Of a stretch of DNA of 64,000 nucleotides, positions 18,180 through 27,020 are shown in pieces. The notes under the pieces are model-generated. The model made no database searches, was not told the DNA's origin, and was given only the letters and a program-made list of their open reading frames with translations. The stretch covers positions 496,001 to 560,000 of the forward strand of contig NZ_CP024091.1 of assembly GCF_002736205.1 (NCBI RefSeq), read 5' to 3'. This DNA is from Pedobacter ginsengisoli (lineage in GTDB: Bacteria; Bacteroidota; Bacteroidia; Sphingobacteriales; Sphingobacteriaceae). The stretch's first letter is position 1. Each line of letters opens with the position of its first letter. Made by a program: the position numbers and the translations under genes.

Positions 18180-19208
18180 ATGGAAGAAGTAAATAATACC
18201 ACTGAAAGTTTGGCGTATGGAACCGATATCCGCGCACTGAACGAAATGATACAAAAGGAAAGCGCATTTATTGATCTGCTTTTTATGGAGATGGATAAAG
18301 TGATAGTTGGGCAGAGATATATGGTAGAGCGCTTAATGATTGGCTTGCTTGCAGATGGGCATATCTTGTTAGAAGGTGTACCGGGACTGGCAAAAACACT
18401 TGCCATCAATACCTTATCTAAAACTATTGATGCAGGCTTCAGCAGAATCCAGTTTACACCAGATCTATTACCTGCCGATTTACTGGGTACGATGATCTAT
18501 AATCAGAAGAAAGAAGAATTTATTGTTAGAAAAGGTCCTTTGTTCTCTAATTTCATTCTTGCTGATGAGATTAACCGGGCACCGGCAAAAGTACAGAGTG
18601 CTTTGTTAGAGGCCATGCAGGAGCGCCAGGTAACTATTGGAGACAATACTTTTGAACTGCCTAAACCTTTTCTTGTTTTAGCAACACAGAATCCGATAGA
18701 ACAAGAAGGAACGTATCCATTACCGGAAGCGCAGGTTGATAGGTTTATGCTTAAGGTAGTGATCGGGTATCCTAAAAAGGAAGATGAAAAGCTAATTATG
18801 AGAGCTAATATAGCGCCTCAGGGAATGGCTAAGCCTAAAGCTATCCTTCATCCTGATGATATTATCAGGGCAAGAAAGGTAGTGAGAGAGGTATATATGG
18901 ATGAAAAAATTGAGCAGTACATTATTGATATTGTTTTTGCTACGCGCTACCCTGATCAATATAAACTGGCAGATTATAAAAACCTGATTAGTTTTGGAGC
19001 TTCGCCAAGGGCAAGTATAAATCTGGCCTTAGCTTCAAAAGCTTATGCTTTTATAAAAAGAAGGGGATATGTAATTCCGGAAGACGTAAGAGCTGTTTGC
19101 CATGATGTTTTAAGACACAGAATAGGCTTAACTTATGAGGCCGAGGCAGAGGATATTAATACAGAAGCCATCATTACCGGAATATTGAATGCAGTAGAAG
19201 TACCATAG
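18180..19208 (+). CDS. MoxR-family AAA+ ATPase
   Basis: 342 residues. AAA_3 domain with Walker A GVPGLAKTL, Walker B LADEIN and sensor region LATQNPIEQEGTYPLPEAQ, then the lid domain (SFGASPRASINLALASKA). MoxR ATPases act as chaperones that mature VWA-domain protein complexes. It is the first gene of an eight-gene run and ends three bases before the DUF58 gene. The start at 18180 is the first ATG in frame. Confidence 0.94.
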   Translation: MEEVNNTTESLAYGTDIRALNEMIQKESAFIDLLFMEMDKVIVGQRYMVERLMIGLLADGHILLEGVPGLAKTLAINTLSKTIDAGFSRIQFTPDLLPADLLGTMIYNQKKEEFIVRKGPLFSNFILADEINRAPAKVQSALLEAMQERQVTIGDNTFELPKPFLVLATQNPIEQEGTYPLPEAQVDRFMLKVVIGYPKKEDEKLIMRANIAPQGMAKPKAILHPDDIIRARKVVREVYMDEKIEQYIIDIVFATRYPDQYKLADYKNLISFGASPRASINLALASKAYAFIKRRGYVIPEDVRAVCHDVLRHRIGLTYEAEAEDINTEAIITGILNAVEVP

Positions 19209-19211
19209 CTT

Positions 19212-20087
19212 ATGGATACCAAAGATCTCTTAAAGAAAGTAAGAAAGATTGAAATTAAAACCCGTGGATTAAGTAATCAGATCTTTTCAGGAGAATACCA
19301 GTCGGCATTTAAAGGTCGTGGTATGGCCTTTAGTGAAGTTCGGGAATACCAGATGGGTGATGAGATACGTACCATTGACTGGAATGTTACTGCCCGCTTT
19401 AATCACCCTTATGTAAAGGTGTTTGATGAAGAAAGGGAAATGACAGTGATGTTACTGGTGGATGTGAGCGGTTCTAAGAATTTTGGGACGCAAACTCAAC
19501 AAAAACAAGAGCTGGCTACGGAGGTATGTGCCGTGCTGGCATTTTCGGCCATTCAGAACAATGATAAGGTAGGTGTATTGTTTTTTAGTGATAAAGTTGA
19601 AAAATTCATCCCTCCTAAAAAAGGGAGAAGCCACATTTTGATGATCATTAGGGAGCTGATAGATTTTAAACCTCAGAACAGGGGTACAAATGTAGCTGAA
19701 GCTTTAAGATACTTTACCAGTGCGATTAACAAAAGATGTACTTCGTTCCTGATCTCGGATTTTATGAGTAATTCTTTTGAGAATGAGCTTAAAATTGCCA
19801 ATAGAAAACACGATCTTATTGCCCTGAGGTTATATGATTTGCACGAAGAAGAATTTCCGAACCTGGGGCTTATCCCTGTTAGGGATGAAGAAACGGGCGA
19901 GTATGAGTGGGTAAATACAGGAGATAAGCGGGTTAGGCATGCTTACAAAGTAGCGGCATTGGAGAGAAATGGGCGGTTAGAAGATCTTTTTAAGAGATCG
20001 GGAGTAGATTTTACGAAAATAGGTACTCATCAGTCATATATTAAACCATTAATGACATTATTTAAAAAACGCGAAGCCAGAAGGTAG
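19212..20087 (+). CDS. DUF58 domain protein of the Bat operon
   Basis: 291 residues. The DUF58 signature RGMAFSEVREYQMGDEIRTI followed by DWNVTARF is near the N terminus, and a degenerate VWA-like fold follows (VMLLVDVSGSKNFG, FLISDFMS). No membrane segment is seen, so it is probably cytoplasmic and works with MoxR. It lies between moxR and the rest of the operon with spacings of 3-4 bp. Confidence 0.92.
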   Translation: MDTKDLLKKVRKIEIKTRGLSNQIFSGEYQSAFKGRGMAFSEVREYQMGDEIRTIDWNVTARFNHPYVKVFDEEREMTVMLLVDVSGSKNFGTQTQQKQELATEVCAVLAFSAIQNNDKVGVLFFSDKVEKFIPPKKGRSHILMIIRELIDFKPQNRGTNVAEALRYFTSAINKRCTSFLISDFMSNSFENELKIANRKHDLIALRLYDLHEEEFPNLGLIPVRDEETGEYEWVNTGDKRVRHAYKVAALERNGRLEDLFKRSGVDFTKIGTHQSYIKPLMTLFKKREARR

Positions 20088-20091
20088 GGAT

Positions 20092-21063
20092 ATGAAGCAT
20101 TATTTTAATTTTAGCTGGTGTTTAATGTTATGCCTGGCTTGTTTTACTTATAAAAGCAATGCTCAGGATATAAAGGTAGAAGCCAGACTGGATAAGTCGA
20201 CCATTGTTTTGGGAGACCAGACTATTTTGCGCTTAAGTGCCCAGATGCCGGTAAACGATAAAGTTGGTTTTCCTGCTTTGGCAGACACCATTTCTTCTAA
20301 AATACAGATTGTAGAGGTAGGAAAAACAGATACTATAGCTGATAAAACCAACCCAAAGGTAGTTACGATTAGTCGTCAATATACCATCACTTCTTTTGAT
20401 GCAGGATTGCAGACCATTCCGGCCTTCTCACTGCAAGTGAATGCACAAAGTTTTAAAACAGATCCATTACCATTACAGGTTACTGCGGTTGCTGTTGATA
20501 CTACAAAGGCAATTTATGATATTAAACAGCCGCTTGCTGTAAAATATTCATTTTTAGATTGGTTAAGGGATCATTGGCTGTGGGTTGTGATTTCGTTAGT
20601 TGCAATTTTACTGATTGCCGGACTGATCTTTTATCTATGGAAGAAAAGCAAAAATAAGCCGGTTAAGCAAGAGGTTAAGCCCTTGGTACCTGCAGATGTA
20701 ACTGCTTTAAAAAAGCTTGCTGCCTTAAGAGATAAAAAATTATGGGAGCAGGAAGAAGTTAAACAATACCATATTGAACTTACTGATATTTTGAGAGAAT
20801 ACCTGGAAAAACGCTATCATATTAAAGCACTTGAGCAAACATCAGAAGAGATTTTTGCAAGTTTAAGGGGTATGGAAATTACTGATCAAAACAGGAGTAA
20901 GCTGCGTCAGATATTAATGCTGGCCGATCTTGTGAAGTTTGCTAAGGGAAAACCATTAAACCCGGAAAACGAACAAAGCATGGAGAATGCCATAGGTTTT
21001 GTGACAGATACTAAACAGATTAATCAATTACCAGAAAATAGAGCGCAAAATGAAACTGTTTAG
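20092..21063 (+). CDS. Bat operon membrane protein with Ig-like periplasmic domain
   Basis: 323 residues: a signal peptide (~1-24), a periplasmic beta-rich domain (~25-145, KVEARLDKSTIVLGDQTILR, similar in style to BatD's domains), one membrane helix (~163-183, WLWVVISLVAILLIAGLIF) and a cytoplasmic helical tail with LTDILREYLEKRYHIKALEQ, a segment also found in DUF4381/BatD-type tails. Its 3' end overlaps batA by 14 bp, indicating translational coupling. The detailed role is unknown. Confidence 0.8.
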   Translation: MKHYFNFSWCLMLCLACFTYKSNAQDIKVEARLDKSTIVLGDQTILRLSAQMPVNDKVGFPALADTISSKIQIVEVGKTDTIADKTNPKVVTISRQYTITSFDAGLQTIPAFSLQVNAQSFKTDPLPLQVTAVAVDTTKAIYDIKQPLAVKYSFLDWLRDHWLWVVISLVAILLIAGLIFYLWKKSKNKPVKQEVKPLVPADVTALKKLAALRDKKLWEQEEVKQYHIELTDILREYLEKRYHIKALEQTSEEIFASLRGMEITDQNRSKLRQILMLADLVKFAKGKPLNPENEQSMENAIGFVTDTKQINQLPENRAQNETV

Positions 21064-22054
21064 TGGAATCGAATTTGCCAATCCAGGTTTTTTCTGGTTA
21101 TTACTGCTGGTGCCTTTAATGGTTGGCTGGTACATTTGGCGCAACAAGAAGTTTCAGGGTACCATGCGGGTGTCGTCTGTTAAGGCGTTTATGGGCGTTA
21201 AGAAAAGTGGCTATGGTGTTTTGAGACATTATAGTATTGTACTGAAATCATTGGCCCTTATTGCGGTAATTATTGGTTTGGCAAGACCTCAGAGTGCATT
21301 GAGTTGGCAAAATTCAACAACCGAGGGGATAGATATAGTGATAGCTACTGATATTTCGGGAAGTATGCTTTCGGAAGATTTAAAGCCAAACAGGCTGGAG
21401 GCAGGAAAGAATATTGCCATTGATTTTATAAAAGACAGACCAGATGACAGGATTGGTCTTGTGGTGTTTAGTGGCGAAAGTTTTACGCAATGCCCGCTTA
21501 CAATTGATCATGATGTATTAATTAACTTGTTTAAAGGTATTAATAATGGAATGATTGAAGATGGTACTGCAATAGGAATGGGGCTTGCCACGGCAGTTAA
21601 CCGCCTAAAAGATAGTGAGGCAAAAAGTAAGGTGATCATTTTACTTACAGATGGGTCTAATACCGGTGGTTCAATTCCTCCGGTTACTGCTGCAGAGATT
21701 GCCAAACAAATGAATGTGCGGGTTTATACCGTTGGAGTAGGTACTAAAGGATATGCACCTTATCCGGTAAAGACCCCTTTTGGAGTTCAATACCAGCAAG
21801 TTCCGGTAACAATTGATGAGGGAACACTTTCGAGCATCGCGAAAATTACGGGAGGTAAGTACTTCCGGGCTACAAATAACGACAAGCTAAAGGAAATTTA
21901 TCAGCAAATAGATCAACTGGAAAAGGCAAAGATAGCTGTTACGCAATATCATAAGAAAACAGAGCGCTTTTTGCCCTTTGCGCTAATTGCACTGGCTCTT
22001 TTGCTGGTTGAGTTTGGATTAAGAAATACATTGTTTAGAGGAGCTTTAACTTAA
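21050..22054 (+). CDS. batA: BatA, VWA-domain membrane protein
   Basis: 334 residues: two N-terminal membrane helices (~10-27 and ~60-78), a VWA domain with an intact MIDAS (DISGSM, then TDGSNTGG) and a C-terminal membrane helix (~305-325). Bat proteins were named for Bacteroides aerotolerance; the biochemical role is still debated. It overlaps the preceding gene and lies 3 bp before batB. Confidence 0.93.
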   Translation: MKLFSGIEFANPGFFWLLLLVPLMVGWYIWRNKKFQGTMRVSSVKAFMGVKKSGYGVLRHYSIVLKSLALIAVIIGLARPQSALSWQNSTTEGIDIVIATDISGSMLSEDLKPNRLEAGKNIAIDFIKDRPDDRIGLVVFSGESFTQCPLTIDHDVLINLFKGINNGMIEDGTAIGMGLATAVNRLKDSEAKSKVIILLTDGSNTGGSIPPVTAAEIAKQMNVRVYTVGVGTKGYAPYPVKTPFGVQYQQVPVTIDEGTLSSIAKITGGKYFRATNNDKLKEIYQQIDQLEKAKIAVTQYHKKTERFLPFALIALALLLVEFGLRNTLFRGALT

Positions 22055-22057
22055 GAT

Positions 22058-23095
22058 ATGTTACGTTTTGAACACATAGCGTTTTTATGGGGGCTAGCTG
22101 CCATTCCATTGTTTATACTGGTCTTTTTTTTGGTGCGCAGTTGGAAAAGAAAGGCATTGGCCAGTCTTGGAGATAAAGCTACGGTTAGGAAGATGATTCC
22201 GGAAGTTTCATTTACCAGACCGGGGTTAAAGTTTATCTTTTTTACTGTTGCGTTTGCATCTTTAGTTATTGGAGCTGCCAATCCGCAGATTGGGACTAAG
22301 GTAGAAGAGGGTAAAAAAAGTGGCGCTGATTTGATGATTTTGCTTGATGTGTCTAACAGTATGCTTGCGGGAGATCTTTCGCCAAACAGACTTGAAAATG
22401 CTAAAAGAGCAATATCTCAGTTGATTGATAATTTGCATAACGACAGGATAGGGATTATCATTTTTGCAGGTGAGGCTTATGTTCAATTGCCTATAACAAC
22501 CGACTATTCGGCTGCAAAGTTGTTTCTTAATAACATTAGTACTGATATAGTTCCGACACAAGGGACTGCTATTGGTGCTGCAATTGATATGGGAATGAAA
22601 TCTTTTGATTTTGTGAACGGAACAAGTAAGGCAATGGTATTAATGACCGACGGAGAGAATTTTGAGGATGATGCTATTGCTGCTGCAAAAAGAGCAACCG
22701 ACAAAAATGTGGCAATTCATGTTATTGGTCTTGGTTCTGTTGAAGGTGCCCCGGTTCCAATTTATCAGAATGGTAATCCGACAGGTTTTAGAAAAGATGA
22801 GAATGGCCAGACGGTTATTACCAAGCTAAATGAACAAATGTGTAAGGAGATTTCTGAAGCTGGCAATGGTGTGTACGTTAGGGCTTCGAATGCCAATAGC
22901 GGATTGGGAATTGTGATGAATCAAATTGGCAAAATGGAGCAAAAGACATTTGATAGTAAAGTGTTTAAGAATTATGAAGACAGGTTCCAGTTTTTCCTGG
23001 GGTTTGCTCTGATATTATTGGTTATAGAATTCTTTATCTCAAGTAAGAAGAACCTGAAATTAAGTGAGTTGAATTTGTTTGAAGTAAGAAAATAA
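22058..23095 (+). CDS. batB: BatB, VWA-domain membrane protein
   Basis: 345 residues, a paralogue of BatA with the same layout: N-terminal helices (~8-25, ~55-75), VWA domain with MIDAS DVSNSM and TDGENFED, and a C-terminal membrane helix (~310-330). Its stop codon overlaps the batC start (TAATG). Confidence 0.93.
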   Translation: MLRFEHIAFLWGLAAIPLFILVFFLVRSWKRKALASLGDKATVRKMIPEVSFTRPGLKFIFFTVAFASLVIGAANPQIGTKVEEGKKSGADLMILLDVSNSMLAGDLSPNRLENAKRAISQLIDNLHNDRIGIIIFAGEAYVQLPITTDYSAAKLFLNNISTDIVPTQGTAIGAAIDMGMKSFDFVNGTSKAMVLMTDGENFEDDAIAAAKRATDKNVAIHVIGLGSVEGAPVPIYQNGNPTGFRKDENGQTVITKLNEQMCKEISEAGNGVYVRASNANSGLGIVMNQIGKMEQKTFDSKVFKNYEDRFQFFLGFALILLVIEFFISSKKNLKLSELNLFEVRK

Positions 23096-23850
23096 TGAAG
23101 CAGTTTATCATCGTCATAGTTATATTATTACAAGGTTCTTTGCTTTTTGCACAGAAGGAGAAGAAGTATATTCATAAAGGGAACCAATTGTATCAGGAAA
23201 AGAAATATGCAGAGGCTGAGGCAAGTTACAGGGAATCGGTTGATAAATCTAAAGCTTCTGTAGAGGGAAATTTTAATCTTGGTGATGCTTTGTATAAGCA
23301 GAAGAAATTTGATAATGCTGCGCAGAAGTTTACAGATATTGCATCATCTTCAGATAACAAGGCTGTAAAGGCCAAAGCTTACCATAACCTGGGTAATTCA
23401 TTGTTAGAATCTAAAAAGCTGGAAGAGAGTATTGAAGCTTATAAAAAATCATTAATAAATAATCCTAAAGATGATGAGACAAGATACAATCTTGCTTATG
23501 CTCAGGAAAAGCTGAAACAACAACAGCAACAGAAGAATAAGGATAAAAATAAAGACAAAAATAAAAAGGATCAGGATAAGAAGGACAAGGACAAAAAAGA
23601 CCAGGACAAAGATCAAAATAAAGATAACAAGGATCAGCAAAATAAAGATCAGCAGAACAAGGATAAAGACAAGCAGGATCAGGACAAAAAGGACCAGAAA
23701 GATGGACAACAGCCACAACCTGATAAATTATCGAAGGAAGATGCTGAAAGGATGCTTGAGGCCTTAAAGAATGAAGAAAAGAACACTCAGGATAAACTGA
23801 AAAACAAAAAAGCAAAAGGCGTAAAAGGCCGTATTGTTAAAGATTGGTAG
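23095..23850 (+). CDS. batC: BatC, TPR protein with Lys/Asp/Gln-rich low-complexity tail
   Basis: 251 residues: signal peptide (~1-19), TPR units (~25-135, for example GNFNLGDALYKQKKFDNAAQ and AYHNLGNSLLESKKLEESIE), then a ~65-residue tract made almost only of K, D, Q and N, and a conserved C-terminal end (KGRIVKDW). The TPRs probably bind the Bat VWA partners at the periplasmic face. The tract is encoded by a purine-rich simple repeat whose length may vary between strains. Confidence 0.9.
   Translation: MKQFIIVIVILLQGSLLFAQKEKKYIHKGNQLYQEKKYAEAEASYRESVDKSKASVEGNFNLGDALYKQKKFDNAAQKFTDIASSSDNKAVKAKAYHNLGNSLLESKKLEESIEAYKKSLINNPKDDETRYNLAYAQEKLKQQQQQKNKDKNKDKNKKDQDKKDKDKKDQDKDQNKDNKDQQNKDQQNKDKDKQDQDKKDQKDGQQPQPDKLSKEDAERMLEALKNEEKNTQDKLKNKKAKGVKGRIVKDW
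23517..23712. repeat. Purine-rich low-complexity tract inside batC
   Basis: About 195 bp built of imperfect AAGGA(C/T)/AAAGA(C/T)/CAG(G/A)A units encoding a K/D/Q/N-rich linker. One strand is almost pyrimidine-free, making it prone to slippage. Long antisense open frames across it are artefacts of this composition. Confidence 0.8.
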
Positions 23851-23871
23851 ACTGAGTATTTTTGCGCTAAA

Positions 23872-25701
23872 ATGAAAATGAAACACTACTATATATTGTC
23901 GCTATTGCTGCTGTGGACAAGCACCATATTTGCAAATGGAATAAAGCCAGGTGCACAGGATGTAAAAGTTACTGCAACAGTAAGTAAGAACGTGGTAGGA
24001 ACAGGAGAGGTATTTGAAATTAGTTTTTCGGTTAATGGAAATATAGAATCATTTAATCCGCCGGCGCTTAATGGTTTTCAGGTTGTAGGTGGACCAAATC
24101 AGTCATCAAGTTATTCCTCTATTAATGGAAGTACAACATCCAGTATGTCTGTTAGTTATGATCTGGTTGCGGTTAAAGAAGGTGAATTTGTTATTGGACC
24201 TGCAGTAGTGGGAGTTAATGGTAAGCAGATCAAATCAAATGCTGTTAAAGTAAAAGTAGTAAAAGGAAGAGCGGTACCTCAGGGAAATGCAGCCCAACCA
24301 CAAAGAGATCAGGTTGCAGATGGGAATAGTACAGATATTTCAAAGCGTTTATTTTTGAGGGCCGTAGCTAATAAAACCAATGTTTATATAGGCGAACAAT
24401 TCTCAGTTTCTTACAAGCTGTATACCAATATTGATCTGGTAGATAATGCACTTGATAAATTGCCGGATTTTAATGGTTTTTGGAGTCAGGAGATAAAAAA
24501 CAATAACCCCAATGTACAGTGGGAGGTTGAAAGCTATAATGGTGTAAAGTATCATGTTGCCACCCTTAAACAGATTATTCTGTTTCCGGAGCGCTTTGGT
24601 AAGCTTACACTTGATCCGCTGGCAATGACTTTTGTGGTTAGGCAGGCTGCACCTTCAAATGATCCTATTGAACAGTTTTTTGGTGGATCTTATAAGGATA
24701 CGAAGTATAAGATTAAAAGTTCGCCAATTACCATTAACGTGAAACCTTTGCCGGAAGCCGGAAAACCTGAGGGTTTTAATGGTGCTGTTGGAAATTTCTC
24801 TATTGGTGCTAACTTGGATAAAACTTCAGTTAAGGCAAATGAGGCATTAAACTATGCCCTTAAAATTACAGGATCGGGTAATTTAAAGCTGTTGAAAGCA
24901 CCGGAGTTAACTCTGCCTGCCGATATTGAGAAGTATGACCCTAAGGTAAATGATAATATCAATGAAAGCATGACCGGGGTTTCGGGTAGCAGAGAATATA
25001 GCTACCTGCTTATTCCAAGGCATGAAGGGAATTATACTATTGAGCCGTTAAAGTTCTCTTACTTTAACCCTTCTACAGGAAAATATGTGTCACTTTCAAC
25101 AGGGTCATTTGCTGTTAAGGTAGCTAAAGGTGACCCCGGATCGAATGTTACTGCCTATGCCGCAGGGGGGCAACAAGATGTTAAAATGCTGGCAAAGGAT
25201 ATTGCTTACATTAGAACTGGAAACTCCGGATTGACCAGGGATGGAGAGGGTTTTTATGGATCGGCTTTATACTATGCGCTTCTTTGTACAGGGCCTGTTT
25301 TATTCTTAGCCGCATTTGGATACAGGAAGTGGTATAGAGAAAATAATAGGGACATTGTAAAAGTAAAGGGTAGAAATGCAAATAAAGTTGCTGCCAAACA
25401 TTTAGCCAATGCCCAGAAACAGCTACTTAGTGGTGATAAAAAAGTTTTCTATGAGGATGTTTACAGAGGACTTTATGGCTATTTAAGTGATAAATTGAAT
25501 ATCTCGGCTGCGGATTTAAATAAAGACAATATAAGAGGTCAACTTAAGGCAAGAGCTGTTAATGAATCATTGATTGATCAATTGACAGAAACACTTGACT
25601 TGTGTGAAATGGCCAGATATGCACCTATTACCGGTATATCTGAACAAGAGGTATTTGATAAAGCCAAGGCTATCATTAATGATATAGAAAACAATGCATA
25701 A
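23872..25701 (+). CDS. batD: BatD, large membrane-anchored beta-rich protein
   Basis: 609 residues: signal peptide (~1-22), several Ig-like beta domains in the periplasm (~28-430, starting DVKVTATVSKNVVGTGEVFE and repeating as SIGANLDKTSVKANEALNYA), a membrane helix (~462-482, ALYYALLCTGPVLFLAAFGY) and a cytoplasmic helical domain (DVYRGLYGYLSDKLNISAAD). This is the usual BatD/'oxygen tolerance' architecture. Its end overlaps batE by 8 bp. Confidence 0.92.
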   Translation: MKMKHYYILSLLLLWTSTIFANGIKPGAQDVKVTATVSKNVVGTGEVFEISFSVNGNIESFNPPALNGFQVVGGPNQSSSYSSINGSTTSSMSVSYDLVAVKEGEFVIGPAVVGVNGKQIKSNAVKVKVVKGRAVPQGNAAQPQRDQVADGNSTDISKRLFLRAVANKTNVYIGEQFSVSYKLYTNIDLVDNALDKLPDFNGFWSQEIKNNNPNVQWEVESYNGVKYHVATLKQIILFPERFGKLTLDPLAMTFVVRQAAPSNDPIEQFFGGSYKDTKYKIKSSPITINVKPLPEAGKPEGFNGAVGNFSIGANLDKTSVKANEALNYALKITGSGNLKLLKAPELTLPADIEKYDPKVNDNINESMTGVSGSREYSYLLIPRHEGNYTIEPLKFSYFNPSTGKYVSLSTGSFAVKVAKGDPGSNVTAYAAGGQQDVKMLAKDIAYIRTGNSGLTRDGEGFYGSALYYALLCTGPVLFLAAFGYRKWYRENNRDIVKVKGRNANKVAAKHLANAQKQLLSGDKKVFYEDVYRGLYGYLSDKLNISAADLNKDNIRGQLKARAVNESLIDQLTETLDLCEMARYAPITGISEQEVFDKAKAIINDIENNA

Positions 25702-26467
25702 TCGTTTGAAACACTTTTTTTATAGTTTTATACTGTTGGTGATATCACCGTTATTTTTATGTGCAAAGGAGAATCCAGAGACTTTATTTGCAAAGGGTAA
25801 CGGTCAGTATGCAAAGGCACAATATAAAGAAGCAGCCCAATCTTATGAGGAAGTATTGAAGGATGGGTACAAATCTGCTGATGTATATTTTAACCTTGGC
25901 AATGCCTATTATAAGATGGGGGAAATGGCACCTGCTATTCTTTATTACGAAAAAGCATACAAACTTACACCCGGCGATCAGGAAATCAGTTTGAATCTTC
26001 AGCTCGCCAATTTAAAAATTGCAGATAAAATAGACGCAGTTCCGGAATTTTTTTTGGCAAAATGGTGGAAATCATTTGTCTTATTTTTTTCAGTCCAAGC
26101 CTTATCTGTATTTGCGGTTGTGCTTTTATTGTTAGGCTTTACCTTGCTGATTGTATATCTTTTTGCTGAATTGATGACAATTAAGAAGCCTGCATTTTAT
26201 GCCGGGATATGTTTAATTGTTTTGGGATTGCTATCGGTATTTATAGGTAATTTACAGAATAGCTACCTGCATAATAGCACTCAGGCTATTGTATTTAACG
26301 GCACGGTGAATGTAAAAAGTGGACCTGATGAGAAAGGAAAGACTTTGTTTGTTATCCATGAAGGAACCAAAGTTACCATTAAGCAAAATGATGACAACTG
26401 GATTAAAGTTGAATTGCCTAATGGAAACATTGGTTGGATAGAATCTGTTGCTGTGAAGGAAATTTAA
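25694..26467 (+). CDS. batE: BatE, TPR and SH3-like domain protein
   Basis: 257 residues: signal peptide, two to three TPRs (~30-110, DVYFNLGNAYYKMGEMAPAI), two membrane helices (~130-155 and ~165-185) and a C-terminal bacterial SH3-like domain (GTVNVKSGPDEKGKTLFVIH, then VELPNGNIGWIE). It is the last gene of the MoxR-Bat operon; the next gene is convergent, 28 bp on. Confidence 0.9.
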   Translation: MHNRLKHFFYSFILLVISPLFLCAKENPETLFAKGNGQYAKAQYKEAAQSYEEVLKDGYKSADVYFNLGNAYYKMGEMAPAILYYEKAYKLTPGDQEISLNLQLANLKIADKIDAVPEFFLAKWWKSFVLFFSVQALSVFAVVLLLLGFTLLIVYLFAELMTIKKPAFYAGICLIVLGLLSVFIGNLQNSYLHNSTQAIVFNGTVNVKSGPDEKGKTLFVIHEGTKVTIKQNDDNWIKVELPNGNIGWIESVAVKEI

Positions 26468-26495
26468 ATCCTTCTTTAATCAATACTGATTTATT

Positions 26496-26897
26496 TTACT
26501 TGGTTTGCGGATGTTCTTTTCCGTTATGACAAGTAATGCAGGAAATGGCGATAAGGGCTTTTCCATCTTTATCTGTGCTGCCAATTGGATGAAAATATTT
26601 TTTATTAATTTTCATTGTCATGCGCATCATATTTCTGGCAATTTCCTTTTCGTGTTTTTCATCGCTGGCAAAATCAAGCTTTTTAGGGTCGTCTTTTCTT
26701 GCAGCATGGCAGAAGTTGCATTTTACGCCTAAAGCTGTTTTAAAGCCCTCCATAACTTCCTTAAGTTGATCGTGACTTATATTTTTTGGGAGGACCTTAA
26801 GATTTGTTGGTTTTTCGTCGGCCTGGGGCATAAATGCACTAAGCATAACAACTGTACTTAATAATACAGATAAAGTGATGGTTTTTTTGTAGGTCAT
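26496..26897 (-). CDS. Secreted small c-type cytochrome with two CxxCH motifs
   Basis: 133 residues: signal peptide (~1-24), then two haem-attachment motifs, CNFCH (~residue 58) and CITCH (~residue 120). The segment LKEVMEGFKTALGVKCNFCH resembles the cytochrome subunit of photosynthetic reaction centres (CytoC_RC family), widespread in non-photosynthetic Bacteroidota. The electron partner is unknown. It converges on batE and diverges from the GH26 gene. Confidence 0.85.
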   Translation of the reverse strand: MTYKKTITLSVLLSTVVMLSAFMPQADEKPTNLKVLPKNISHDQLKEVMEGFKTALGVKCNFCHAARKDDPKKLDFASDEKHEKEIARNMMRMTMKINKKYFHPIGSTDKDGKALIAISCITCHNGKEHPQTK

Positions 26898-27020
26898 TTT
26901 AAGTGGTTTGATAAACTAATATACTAAAAATCAATTTAGATTTCTACTGCTATTATGGCATTAATTTTTAAGGGTTATATTTACATCTTCAGATTTAGAT
27001 TAGATATACAGCTTAATAAA

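Noticed and set aside
23452..23815. Two hydrophobic minus-strand frames across batC
   Set aside because: They arise from the purine-rich K/D/Q repeat, whose complement reads as Leu/Ile/Phe/Val codons.
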